Origin: Bacteroidia bacterium
Lineage (GTDB): Bacteria; Bacteroidota; Bacteroidia; B-17B0; Aurantibacillaceae
DNA: 64,000 nucleotides
Assembly (NCBI GenBank): GCA_016787785.1
Contig: JAEUTO010000005.1
Coordinates: 496,001-560,000, forward strand
Direction of reading: 5' to 3'
Shown here: in pieces, positions 54,233 to 63,112 of the stretch
Position numbering within the stretch: the stretch's first letter is position 1
Layout: each line of letters opens with the position of its first letter
The notes under the pieces: model-generated
What the model was told of the DNA's origin: nothing
Database searches by the model: none
The model's input: only the letters and a program-made list of their open reading frames with translations
Program-made: the position numbers and the translations under genes

Positions 54233-55843
54233 TTACGAAGTTCGGTTCTTAAATCTTAAAAAAACAGAATATAAGATCAAAAGTACTGAAACACTGGCCG
54301 ATAGATAGGCTATAAGATCGCCAAATTTCGAATAAAAAGTAGGGCTATTGTTTTTATAAATGTCTTTTTCAATAACGGCGGGCTCCCAATAATTGGTGGC
54401 ATTAGAAATAGTTCCAAACTCATCAATAAAACAACTAATGCCTGTGTTGGCACTACGCGCAATTTGCAAACGATTTTCGATAGCTCTTAAGCGCGCGTAA
54501 TTTAAATGTTGTACGTGGCCGGGTGTATTGCCCCACCAGCCATCATTTGTAATAATAAAAATAATGTTGGCATTTTTTCTTACATATTCAGTTACATAAT
54601 CAGAATAAACGCTTTCGTAACAAACAACGGGTGCCACATTTGTAGCGGTTGCTTCGTCTGCAAGTACAGCTCGTTCCTCCTGCACACCTAAACTACCAAA
54701 GGTGCCACCCATTTGTATAGCAAGGCCTTCCAGCGGCTTTAAAAGTTCGGGAAAAGGCATTTGCTCAACGCCCGGAACCAGTTTTGATTTGTGATACATT
54801 TGTACACCGTGGGCGTCAATTTGCAGCGCTGTATTGTAGGAATCATAATAAACTCCTTCTTCCTGGTAGGGCCGGGCGGTAGCAGAAATTTTATCTTTCT
54901 TGGTAAAAAAGCGATAACTATCGGCACCCACAACAATTTTTAATTTAGGAAATTTATTTATCAAACTATCCTTAAACCAAAGCACGGCTTCATTTTCGCC
55001 AATAATATCTTCATTAAGTCCCTGCCCAACAATAAATGTCTCCGGTAAAACAATGTAATCCGTTTCGTTGGTTACTTTGCCTTTTATTTGGTCAAGGAAC
55101 TTAAAAAACTGCATTTGAAAATCCATTACAAATTTATCGTTGTAAGGATCGATGTTTGGTTGCACTACTAACACTTTTAATTTATCTTTTGGTTCTGAAA
55201 GTGGTTTTCTTAAAAAAAAGATGAGGTAAGAAATTAAAACAGGAACAATTATTGACGCTGCAATTTTTAAAACCGGTTTTGAGATCAATTTTAACGAAAC
55301 ATTATTTTTAATGACTGTAAAAACTAAAATATTCACAAATAGGGCCCAGAAAGTGCCGCCAGTGGTGCCCGTAAACTCGAACCATTGTATCCAGCTGGTG
55401 TTAAATGCAAAAACGTTCCCTAATATTAACCAACTCCAGGATAGGTCCCAGATGGTGTGCACAAATTCGTAACCGATCCATAAGGGAATAAGGAACCAGA
55501 TAGCATATGCTTTGTTAACCCTGTTCTTAAGATTTGAGAACGTAACAAAAATAATACTCATAAATAATGAGTTAAAAACAAAGGCAACAATAGCGCCACC
55601 CATAGACGCCTGACTAACCCACCAGGTTGTTAAAAGATTCCAAACTAAAAAAGTAAAATAAACGTAAGCGAATAATTTTAATTTTCGTTTTGGCAGATCT
55701 GTTCGTTTAGAAAGATCATCTTCCAGTTGTAATAATGGTACAAAAGCAAAGAAAATAAATACGGATAAATGCAACAACCAGCCCGCAGATAATAAAATAG
55801 CCGAAAACAGGCTTAAAAAAAGGTAATTGTATTTTCTTTGCAC
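54233..55843 (-). CDS. lnt: Apolipoprotein N-acyltransferase
   Basis: A 536-aa membrane enzyme that N-acylates the diacylglyceryl-cysteine of lipoproteins. About seven helices precede a periplasmic nitrilase domain (about 222-505), and a final helix lies near 510-530. The triad is seen as Glu268 in VLPETF, Lys352 in YHKSKLVPG and Cys408 in VCYESVYSDY. The canonical PFGE motif after the Lys is replaced here by GVEQMPF, a variation seen in Bacteroidota. Start is GTG. The gene stands alone; a TATCTTCG element lies 5 nt upstream. Confidence 0.93.
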   Translation of the reverse strand: MQRKYNYLFLSLFSAILLSAGWLLHLSVFIFFAFVPLLQLEDDLSKRTDLPKRKLKLFAYVYFTFLVWNLLTTWWVSQASMGGAIVAFVFNSLFMSIIFVTFSNLKNRVNKAYAIWFLIPLWIGYEFVHTIWDLSWSWLILGNVFAFNTSWIQWFEFTGTTGGTFWALFVNILVFTVIKNNVSLKLISKPVLKIAASIIVPVLISYLIFFLRKPLSEPKDKLKVLVVQPNIDPYNDKFVMDFQMQFFKFLDQIKGKVTNETDYIVLPETFIVGQGLNEDIIGENEAVLWFKDSLINKFPKLKIVVGADSYRFFTKKDKISATARPYQEEGVYYDSYNTALQIDAHGVQMYHKSKLVPGVEQMPFPELLKPLEGLAIQMGGTFGSLGVQEERAVLADEATATNVAPVVCYESVYSDYVTEYVRKNANIIFIITNDGWWGNTPGHVQHLNYARLRAIENRLQIARSANTGISCFIDEFGTISNATNYWEPAVIEKDIYKNNSPTFYSKFGDLIAYLSASVSVLLILYSVFLRFKNRTS

Positions 55844-55848
55844 AAAAG

Positions 55849-55856
55849 CGAAGATA
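55849..55856 (-). promoter_or_regulatory. -7 element TATCTTCG upstream of lnt
   Basis: On the minus strand TATCTTCG differs from TAnnTTTG at one position and lies 5 nt before the GTG start. Confidence 0.3.
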
Positions 55857-55978
55857 CCAAATTATTGAGTTATAGAATTTAATAAATCTTCTTAAAATTG
55901 TTTAAATCCTCATTAATTCTTAATAAAAAGTGCTTGTATTTAGTTGATTTAGCCGTATATTCGCAAATTGCCTTTTTT

Positions 55979-57490
55979 ATGAACGGAGATAAGATTGAAA
56001 CAGCAGAACCCCGGAAATTGTATCCTTACCAGGAGCAGGCTGTAAACAATATTTTTAATCGACTTGTGGAGTTGCCGCCTAACGCCAACTTACTTTTTCA
56101 ATTACCTACAGGCGGTGGAAAAACGATTATTTTTAGTGAGATAGCAAAGCGTTATATCCAGCAATTTGGGAGAAAGGTTTTGATCTTAACGCATCGTATT
56201 GAGTTAGGAAAACAAACGTCGGATGTTTTAGCAGAAGTTGGAATTAGCAATAAAGTAATTAATAGCGAAGTAAAACAACTACCGCACCAAAGCGAATACC
56301 AAAGTTTTACAGCTCTTGTTGAAACATTAAATAACCGTTTACAAGAGAACGATCAATTTTTAGAAGATATTGGTTTGGTTATAGTAGATGAGGCGCATAA
56401 TAATTCATTTCGCAAGATCTTCCATTATTTTAACGATGTTAATATTTTAGGTGTAACAGCAACTCCATTAAGCAGTAATAAAAAATTACCGTTATATCAA
56501 ACCTATTCTGCCTTAATTGTTGGAGAAAGTATTTCAAATTTAATTGAACAAGGTTTTTTATGTGAAGGCCAAACTTATTCTTACGATGTTAATTTAAGTT
56601 CTTTACGTGTGGGCAATAATGGTGAGTTTACCGTTGGCTCGCACGAAGTATTATATACCCAGGCCATTATGCAAAGTAAGCTTATTGAGGCTTATGAAGA
56701 AATGGGCAAGGGTACAAAAACATTAATTTTTAATGCAGGTATTTTAACCAGTCGCGCTGTTTACGAAACATTTAAAAAGAAAGGCTATCCTGTTCGTCAT
56801 TTAGATAGTACGTTCAGCGATAAAGACCGTGCCGAAACATTAGAATGGTTTCGTAATACAAAAGATGGCGTTTTAACTTCAGTAAGTATATTAACTACTG
56901 GCTTTGATGAGCCCGAAGTAGAAACCATTATTTTAAATCGTGCTACAAAATCATTAACGCTTTATCACCAGATGATAGGCCGCGGAAGTCGCATCCTTCC
57001 AACTAAGAAAACATTTAAGATCATTGATCTTGGAAATAATTCGCGCCGTTTTAATTTGTGGCAGTATCCTATTGATTGGAAACACGTTTTTGCAGCACCA
57101 CATTTATATCTGGAGCACCGTTACAAAGACGAGTGGAACTATGAATTAGAGAATGATTACGATATGCCTCCTGAAATTAAGGAGCGTTTCTTAAATTCAA
57201 GTGCCGAAGCTTTTATTGTAAAAGACCGTTATACCATGGCTTTACGTAAAGGTCATAAACCACAAACGGTTCTTGATCAAAGTTTAGAAGATCATTTTGC
57301 GCGTATTAAAGATAATGCTGCAGATTTTGATGAAGCATTAGAACTTTTTAATTTGTTGGGCGAAGAAATGAAATACCGCGTGCGCCAATACGGTAAGTGT
57401 ATTAACTCTACCAATAATCACACCGACTGGCAATGCCAGACCTATGCCAGTAAATTACGCAGGCGTTTAATGACCTATTACGCCGAATAA
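55979..57490 (+). CDS. RadD-like DEAD/DEAH-box helicase (SF2)
   Basis: ATG 55979 gives 503 aa; the frame upstream to 55898 lies in the promoter region. It is a superfamily II helicase: the Q-region is KLYPYQEQAVNNIF, Walker A is LPTGGGKT, motif Ia LILTHRIELGKQ, Walker B VDEAH, motif III GVTATPLS, and motif VI QMIGRGSRILP. The layout is closest to RadD (YejH), a repair-linked helicase. It lacks the four-Cys zinc finger of E. coli RadD but has a C-terminal region with Cys and basic residues (about 470-503). DNA repair is the likely role. It is followed after 2 bp by a small membrane protein gene. Confidence 0.88.
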   Translation: MNGDKIETAEPRKLYPYQEQAVNNIFNRLVELPPNANLLFQLPTGGGKTIIFSEIAKRYIQQFGRKVLILTHRIELGKQTSDVLAEVGISNKVINSEVKQLPHQSEYQSFTALVETLNNRLQENDQFLEDIGLVIVDEAHNNSFRKIFHYFNDVNILGVTATPLSSNKKLPLYQTYSALIVGESISNLIEQGFLCEGQTYSYDVNLSSLRVGNNGEFTVGSHEVLYTQAIMQSKLIEAYEEMGKGTKTLIFNAGILTSRAVYETFKKKGYPVRHLDSTFSDKDRAETLEWFRNTKDGVLTSVSILTTGFDEPEVETIILNRATKSLTLYHQMIGRGSRILPTKKTFKIIDLGNNSRRFNLWQYPIDWKHVFAAPHLYLEHRYKDEWNYELENDYDMPPEIKERFLNSSAEAFIVKDRYTMALRKGHKPQTVLDQSLEDHFARIKDNAADFDEALELFNLLGEEMKYRVRQYGKCINSTNNHTDWQCQTYASKLRRRLMTYYAE

Positions 57491-57492
57491 GG

Positions 57493-57759
57493 ATGAGCCA
57501 TCGCCTCGTTTATAAGATCTTAGGATATTTGTCACTTGTTATTGGCGCGCTTGCAGCATTATCCATTTACAGGATACAGTTTTCTTTTTACGGAATTCTT
57601 TTGGGCGTTTTGGGCTTTATTGTTTCAGGCATAAACATCTTTTTAAATACAAAATATTATTACGACGAAGAAAAATATCCTAAAGGATATATAGGCATGG
57701 TGTTAAGTTCTGTGCCCGTTCTTTTTATGCTATTTGTTATTATGAAGCACCGCCATTAA
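57493..57759 (+). CDS. Small membrane protein, unknown
   Basis: An 88-aa protein with three hydrophobic helices (about 7-24, 30-50, 67-83), a basic N-terminus and a His-rich C-terminal end (KHRH). No family is recognised. It starts 2 bp after the helicase stop, so it is read from the same transcript, though a functional link is not evident from sequence. Confidence 0.65.
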   Translation: MSHRLVYKILGYLSLVIGALAALSIYRIQFSFYGILLGVLGFIVSGINIFLNTKYYYDEEKYPKGYIGMVLSSVPVLFMLFVIMKHRH

Positions 57760-57774
57760 TATTTTTTTTAAAAA

Positions 57775-57949
57775 TAGCCACGAATTTCACTAATCACACA
57801 AATTATTGTTAGCGCAAACACTAATGGCATGGCTTTTCGTTTGTGAAGTTTATTTATTCTAACGATACTTCGTTAGAATAATATTCCACTAATCACTAGG
57901 CGAGTAGTATGCAAAATTGTTTAGAACTAATTCGCGAAATTAGTGGCTA
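57775..57949. repeat. 175-bp intergenic element with 20-bp inverted termini and internal hairpin
   Basis: The 297 bp between 57760 and 58056 contain no gene. TAGCCACGAATTTCACTAAT (57775-57794) and the complement of 57930-57949 agree at 17 of 20 positions, forming inverted ends. Inside, a perfect 12-bp stem with a 4-nt loop spans 57854-57881. ACTAAT words recur within (57790, 57889, 57927). This fits a small non-autonomous repeat or a regulatory RNA-like structure; no target-site duplication is obvious. The CACGAATT type of sequence is familiar to me from intergenic repeats in Bacteroidota, unverified here. Confidence 0.6.
57854..57881. other. Perfect 12-bp stem-loop inside the intergenic element
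   Basis: Arms 57854-57865 and 57870-57881 (core ATTCTAACGA/TCGTTAGAAT) with loop TACT. There is no T tract, so it is not a simple terminator. Confidence 0.6.
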
Positions 57950-58056
57950 TTTAATGTCTACGTGCCCAAGTAGTAAAGGTTTTGCTAATACGTATTTCTG
58001 CGTATTTCAGGGTTTTTGCATCTGCTGTATGTTTGTAAAAACAAAAAAACAGCATC

Positions 58057-58965
58057 ATGAAAACAGTAAAGATCATCCTTTTAGCACTTTTAGTAAATCA
58101 GTCTTTTTCACAAGAACAGGTACAATACAAGATCATTGCCGACGAGCCAAGGAAAGTAAATAATTTTTCGTTGAATATTGATGCAGTGCAATTTGATTTT
58201 TCGTTAGGAAACATTGAGGGTAGTAATTTTTGCTATGGCGTTTGGGGACATGCAATGTTTAAGCAACGATTTGGCGTAGATTACACATTTAGAAACGCCT
58301 GGTTAACTTTTGGCAGATTAAGCGACAAAACCCTTAAAAATCGCACTAATATTCAGTTAGGAGGTTTTTTTATTTTCAATCAAAATACAAAATATAGAAG
58401 TAATACAGTAGTACTAAAACAAACTAATAGTGTTATAAACGGAAAAAATGTTACAACAACAACCTCTATAAAAGTTCCTTCAAATAAATGGAAATACAAA
58501 GCATTAAGAGCTGGTCTTTATTTAAACCGCAGTATTGTAAGTATTGATAATCCATTGGGCAAAGATCTTCAGAGCAATTACTATTTATTTGGCGCTTATG
58601 GTGGTATTTGTTTTGGTAGCACACGCCGTTTATTTATACAAACCGATAAGTACGGTGAGAAAGGTGTTGTATCGCATCTAAGAGTTTGTTTTGACGCTTT
58701 AATTACACCTTTAAACAATGCTCCAACCGGTGTAAAAAACACAGTACCCGTTGGCGGAAGACTATTAGTTCAAACGTTGCCAACATTACAAAGAAAAGAC
58801 CGTAAAAAGAAGTATAAATCTGTTTTTGTTGCCGAAATAGAAGTTGGTTACCGAATGGTGGATGGTCTTTACTTTGGTGGATCGATAGCTATACCAATTA
58901 GCCGTAGTATTAAGTTTTTAAGAGGTGCAGAAGAAGATAAAACTATTATACGTACAACTGAATAA
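58057..58965 (+). CDS. Exported beta-rich protein, possible outer-membrane barrel
   Basis: A 302-aa protein with a signal peptide (about residues 1-18, ending SFSQ). The mature chain alternates aromatic and polar residues as in 8- to 12-strand outer-membrane barrels (FSLNIDAVQFDFSLG, LRAGLYLNRSIVS, NYYLFGAYGGICFG, AEIEVGYRMVDGLYFGGSIA; each a separate strand). I recognise no family. It precedes the OmpA-type gene by 11 bp and is probably cotranscribed with it and possibly with the two-component genes. A short stem-loop element lies upstream. Confidence 0.6.
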   Translation: MKTVKIILLALLVNQSFSQEQVQYKIIADEPRKVNNFSLNIDAVQFDFSLGNIEGSNFCYGVWGHAMFKQRFGVDYTFRNAWLTFGRLSDKTLKNRTNIQLGGFFIFNQNTKYRSNTVVLKQTNSVINGKNVTTTTSIKVPSNKWKYKALRAGLYLNRSIVSIDNPLGKDLQSNYYLFGAYGGICFGSTRRLFIQTDKYGEKGVVSHLRVCFDALITPLNNAPTGVKNTVPVGGRLLVQTLPTLQRKDRKKKYKSVFVAEIEVGYRMVDGLYFGGSIAIPISRSIKFLRGAEEDKTIIRTTE

Positions 58966-58976
58966 TTTTTTGTGTT

Positions 58977-60482
58977 ATGAAAAAAATAATTATACTTTGT
59001 GTATTCGCGGTTTCTAAACTGTTCTCACAAGCAGGTTACGAGTTAATATATCTTGGCTCTGAAGTAAACAGCACTTTTTTTGAATTAGCTCCTTACATTA
59101 CACCTGATGGAAAAAAATTGTTTTTTGTGCGCGAGAATGATCCGGGAAATACACTTTCGCCGCAAACACCCAATCAGGATATTTGGTACTCTAAAAATTT
59201 AGGAAGTGGCATTTGGAGTAAAGCACAACATTTAGGTTTTCCCTTTAATACGTCGCGTTACAACAGTATTATCGGACAATCTTCAGATGGAAATACCAGG
59301 TACTTAAAAGGGTATTTAAAAAAAGGTGAATATATAAAAAGTGGTTTTAGTGTTAGTTTCCTGGAAAAAGATGGGTGGACAGAGCCGATAGGTTTTGAAG
59401 TGCCAAAATACGCAAAAATGCAAAATGGTAAAACTGTTTCTAACTGTATATCTGCCTCAAACAATATTTTACTAATGGCATTTAGCGAGTCAGAAAAAAT
59501 CGATGCTCACAATATTTACGTTTCTATATTAAAAGATAACGAGTGGAGCAAACCTTTAATGTTAGGTCCAAAAATAAATACAGAATATGATGATGGTACT
59601 CCGTTTTTAGCATCCGACAATACTACATTGTATTTTAGCAGTGCCAGGCCCGGAGGTTACGGTAGCAACGATATTTACATGAGCAAACGTTTGGATGATA
59701 CCTGGCAAAATTGGACAGAACCTGTAAATTTGGGGCCACAAATAAACAGTAGTGCCTGGGATGCTTATTTTACAATTCCAGCATCGGGAGATTATTTTTA
59801 TATGGTGCGCAATGGCGATCTTGTGAAAATAAAAGCAAAAGAGGAACAAAAGCCAAATCCGGTTGTGCTTATTACCGGAAAGGTTTTGAATTCAAAAACC
59901 AATGAACCTATTGGAACTACTATAAATTATTTTGACCTCGCTACCGGAACAGAATTAGGCATTGCAAGTTCAAATCCTAAAACAGGCGAATTCACAATTA
60001 TTTTACCTTATGGAAAAAATTATTCTTTTAAAGCAACTGCGCAGGGATATTATTCGGTCACTGAAAACCTTGATCTCTCGGCAGTTTCAAGTTATAAGGA
60101 AATTTCGAAGAACCTTTTATTGTCGCCAATAGAAACAGGACAGGTTATTCGTATCAACAACATTTTTTTTGAAACAGGTAAGTCTGTTTTAAAACAAGAA
60201 TCATTTTTTGAATTAGATAATCTCGCAAAATTATTGACGGATAATCCTTCTATGGAGATATTTATTGCCGGCCATACCGATAATGTTGGTAACGATGAGT
60301 ATAACAACAAATTAAGCAAAGAAAGGGCAGCGGCTGTTGTAACTTATTTAACAGGCAAAAATATTATTGCTACTCGGTTAACCAGCGATGGCTTTGGAAA
60401 GACAAAACCAGTTGCAGATAACAGTAACGAAGATGGAAAAGCCCTAAACAGGCGTGTAGAATTTACGATAAATAAAAAGTAG
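58977..60482 (+). CDS. OmpA family protein with PD40 repeats and carboxypeptidase-regulatory domain
   Basis: A 501-aa exported protein with a signal peptide (about 1-18, ending FSQ). PD40/WD40-like beta-propeller repeats span about 30-290 (PYITPDGKKLFFVR, TPFLASDNTTLYFSSARPGG). A carboxypeptidase-regulatory domain lies at about 300-385 (GKVLNSKTNEPIGTTI). The C-terminal OmpA peptidoglycan-binding domain is at about 390-501 (FETGKSVL, IFIAGHTDNVGNDEYN, LNRRVEFTINK). This is a common Bacteroidota architecture of outer-membrane proteins anchored to peptidoglycan; the binding partner is unknown. It lies 11 bp after the barrel gene and 37 bp before the response regulator. Confidence 0.87.
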   Translation: MKKIIILCVFAVSKLFSQAGYELIYLGSEVNSTFFELAPYITPDGKKLFFVRENDPGNTLSPQTPNQDIWYSKNLGSGIWSKAQHLGFPFNTSRYNSIIGQSSDGNTRYLKGYLKKGEYIKSGFSVSFLEKDGWTEPIGFEVPKYAKMQNGKTVSNCISASNNILLMAFSESEKIDAHNIYVSILKDNEWSKPLMLGPKINTEYDDGTPFLASDNTTLYFSSARPGGYGSNDIYMSKRLDDTWQNWTEPVNLGPQINSSAWDAYFTIPASGDYFYMVRNGDLVKIKAKEEQKPNPVVLITGKVLNSKTNEPIGTTINYFDLATGTELGIASSNPKTGEFTIILPYGKNYSFKATAQGYYSVTENLDLSAVSSYKEISKNLLLSPIETGQVIRINNIFFETGKSVLKQESFFELDNLAKLLTDNPSMEIFIAGHTDNVGNDEYNNKLSKERAAAVVTYLTGKNIIATRLTSDGFGKTKPVADNSNEDGKALNRRVEFTINKK

Positions 60483-60519
60483 CAGCTTTTAGATTAATTT
60501 ATTAATTTCAAACAGTATT

Positions 60520-61167
60520 ATGATAAAGATAGCAGTAGTAGATGACATAAAAACGGTACGATCCACCATCGTTAGCAAAATTCAATTGTCTAAGGATATG
60601 AAGGTGGTAAAAGAATTCAGTACCGGTAGAGAAGTGCTTCATGCTATGATGCAGGGACTGGAAGTGGATGTTATTATAATGGATATTGAAATGCCCGATA
60701 TGGACGGTATAGAAGCAACTGAAAAGATCCTGGCAAAATACGCCGATACAAAAATACTAATGTGTACGGTTTTTGATGATGAGACAAATTTATTTAAAGC
60801 AATTTGCGCCGGCGCTAAAGGATATCTATTAAAAGATGAAAAACCGGAAAAGATACATCGCGCTATTTTTGAGACCATGGAAGGAGGGAGCGCTATGAGT
60901 GCCAGCATTGCACTAAAATCTTTAAACCTTATAAAAAACGCAACACTAAAAGTAAAACAAGCAGTTAATCCCGACAGCAACCTTACAAAGCGGGAAATAG
61001 AAATGCTTGAACTGATAGCAAAGGGCATGAGCTACGAACAGGTTGCAGATAGCACCGGGATAAGCTACGGCACTGTTAGAAAACACCTCGAAAATATCTA
61101 TAAAAAGTTAAATGTTCATAGTAAATTAGAAGCCGTAAACAAAGCACAAAAGGACGGTTTGCTCTGA
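60520..61167 (+). CDS. NarL/FixJ-type response regulator
   Basis: A 215-aa two-domain regulator. The receiver (1-120) has the acidic pocket Asp8-Asp9, phospho-acceptor Asp55 in IIMDIEMPDMDG, Thr83 in MCTVFDD and Lys105 in LLKDEKP. The LuxR-type DNA-binding domain is at about 148-215 (LTKREIEMLELIAKGMSYEQ, GTVRKHLENIYKKLNVHSK). The kinase gene follows by 22 bp and is the evident partner. Such pairs are common in Bacteroidota; the target genes are unknown, but the preceding outer-membrane genes are candidates. Confidence 0.94.
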   Translation: MIKIAVVDDIKTVRSTIVSKIQLSKDMKVVKEFSTGREVLHAMMQGLEVDVIIMDIEMPDMDGIEATEKILAKYADTKILMCTVFDDETNLFKAICAGAKGYLLKDEKPEKIHRAIFETMEGGSAMSASIALKSLNLIKNATLKVKQAVNPDSNLTKREIEMLELIAKGMSYEQVADSTGISYGTVRKHLENIYKKLNVHSKLEAVNKAQKDGLL

Positions 61168-61189
61168 CTGACCCTAAAATATTTATTTT

Positions 61190-63112
61190 TTGGAAAAACA
61201 AGCCTCACATTCACTTAGCTTTTTAATAGGAATAATATTATTCTTTAGCTTTTCATGTTTTTCACAGAACGTAGATTCTATTATTAAAAAATTACCATCT
61301 CTTTCAGGTAAAGAAAAAGTGCAGGCGCTGGATGATCTTTGCTATTATACTTCTTCTTCCAATGTTGATGTATCTATTAATTATGGTAATCAGGCACTTG
61401 CTCTTGCGAGAGAAATTGGTGGTGATTCTTTATTGATAGCAATGTGCATGAATGAATTATCTTTAAGCTATTATTTTAAAGGAAATTTTGATAGTTGCAT
61501 CATTCTTTCTGAACAGGCCTACAAAATACGTCTTGCAAAACAAAAGTGGCGCGATGCAGGTGCAAGTATGAGTAAAACTGCACTAGGCTATTACGAAAAA
61601 GGGAATTACGATGTTAGTCTCGAAAAAAACCTGAAAGCCTTGGAGTTATTAAAAAAAGCAGGGGCAGACCGTGAAGCGCTACAATTACAAAATAATATCG
61701 GAAGTATTTATGAACGCAACAATCAATTTGAAGAAGCCAAGAAAATGTATTTGGCCTCCGCTGAAGGCGCCTTTAAATTAAAAGATTATGAAGGATACGT
61801 TACTGCCAAAACCAATTATGCTATTGCCATTCAGCAGCAAGGAGATGTAAAAGGAGCTGTTGCAATTTTTACCGAAATGATCCCCATTTGCCAAAAGTAT
61901 TGTCGTGAAGAATATATTTCGCAGATCTATCAGTCCCTTGGTGTTTCTCAAAGAAGGCTTGGAAACACCGAAAAAGGATTAGAGTATTATTTAAAAGCCA
62001 AAGAAGTATATGACCGCATTGGTTCTATTGCGGGCATGTCTATTATTAACACAAATATTGGTTTGTGTTATGTTGATCTTAAAAAATTCAAAGAGGCGGA
62101 AGAATTTCTAAAGTTGGGTTTAAAACAATCAAAAGAAATTGGTAGTCTGCTTTGGCAAAAAAAAGCTTACGCTGCCCTGTATAAATTAGAGTATAATAAA
62201 CAAAATTATAAGGAGGCTATTAATTACTTCGAAATGTACCAGATAGTAAATGATAGTATATATAATATTGAAACGCAGGATAAATTAGGAAAGCTGCAGA
62301 CAGAATATCAAGTTCAGCAAAAAGAGAATACTATACTTGTTCAAAAGAATACCATTGCAGAAAATGAACTAAATATCAATAAACAAAATACATTTTTAAT
62401 TATTCTTATTTCTGCATTCGCTGTATTATTATTACTCGTTCTCTTTATTATTCAGCGTAATAATATTAAGCGTAAACGATCAGAAATAGCATTCCAGAAA
62501 AATATTCAGAAAGAAAGATCACGCATATCTAAAGACCTGCACGATAATATGGGAGCGGAGTTAACCATTATAAGTTCTTCTATTGATATTAAAGCGCACG
62601 GCATTGAAAAAGAAAAAGATAAGCAGGATCTTGAAAACATATCAGATCAGGTAAGGAAAGCTTCTGCCTTAATGCGCGACACAATTTGGACCGTGAGCGA
62701 GGAAAAGATCTCGATGGTGCAGTTTGGCATTAAAATAAAAGAGTTTGCCGACAGGACCTTTAAACATAAGAATATTGCAGTACATTTTAAGAATACAAAT
62801 AGTGATTTGAATTTGCGCCCTGAAAGCACTTTAAATTTGTTTAGGATAGTGCAAGAGGTGATCAATAACGCCTCTAAACATTCTAAAGCGAAGAATTTTT
62901 ATATTGAGAATTTTTCAAATAATGATCATGAAATTACACTACAAGATGATGGCTCCGGTTTCGATGTGAATGTTGTTGAAAGAGGTTATGGTTTAAATAA
63001 TATCACTCAGCGCGCATTAGACATAAACGGTAAATTGGATTTTGAGATAAAAAAGGGAGAGTATACTAAAATAAAAATTGTTATCAGCGATGATTCTATC
63101 TGGCGATCTTAA
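61190..63112 (+). CDS. TPR-containing sensor histidine kinase (HisKA_3 type)
   Basis: A 640-aa kinase with TTG start and signal-like N-terminus (about 1-26, ending CFSQN). A periplasmic TPR array spans about 40-350 (ALDDLCYYTSS, LNNIGSIYERNNQFEEAKKM; separate repeats). One membrane helix is at about 400-421. A HisKA_3 domain (about 436-505) has phospho-acceptor His451 in RISKDLHDNMG, and an HATPase domain (about 525-635) has QEVINNASKHS and DDGSGFDVN. It phosphorylates the response regulator encoded just upstream. The ligand bound by the TPR region is unknown. The 3' end overlaps hemF by 4 bp. Confidence 0.94.
   Translation: MEKQASHSLSFLIGIILFFSFSCFSQNVDSIIKKLPSLSGKEKVQALDDLCYYTSSSNVDVSINYGNQALALAREIGGDSLLIAMCMNELSLSYYFKGNFDSCIILSEQAYKIRLAKQKWRDAGASMSKTALGYYEKGNYDVSLEKNLKALELLKKAGADREALQLQNNIGSIYERNNQFEEAKKMYLASAEGAFKLKDYEGYVTAKTNYAIAIQQQGDVKGAVAIFTEMIPICQKYCREEYISQIYQSLGVSQRRLGNTEKGLEYYLKAKEVYDRIGSIAGMSIINTNIGLCYVDLKKFKEAEEFLKLGLKQSKEIGSLLWQKKAYAALYKLEYNKQNYKEAINYFEMYQIVNDSIYNIETQDKLGKLQTEYQVQQKENTILVQKNTIAENELNINKQNTFLIILISAFAVLLLLVLFIIQRNNIKRKRSEIAFQKNIQKERSRISKDLHDNMGAELTIISSSIDIKAHGIEKEKDKQDLENISDQVRKASALMRDTIWTVSEEKISMVQFGIKIKEFADRTFKHKNIAVHFKNTNSDLNLRPESTLNLFRIVQEVINNASKHSKAKNFYIENFSNNDHEITLQDDGSGFDVNVVERGYGLNNITQRALDINGKLDFEIKKGEYTKIKIVISDDSIWRS

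Noticed and set aside
54196-54234. Inverted repeat AACAGAA/TTCTGTT at the end of lnt as a terminator
   Set aside because: The expected T tract for the minus strand is missing; the run next to the stem reads as A on that strand.
57909-58163. 84-residue open frame across the intergenic element and the start of the barrel gene
   Set aside because: It overlaps a well-supported signal-peptide gene in another frame and lies over the inverted repeat; composition is not protein-like.
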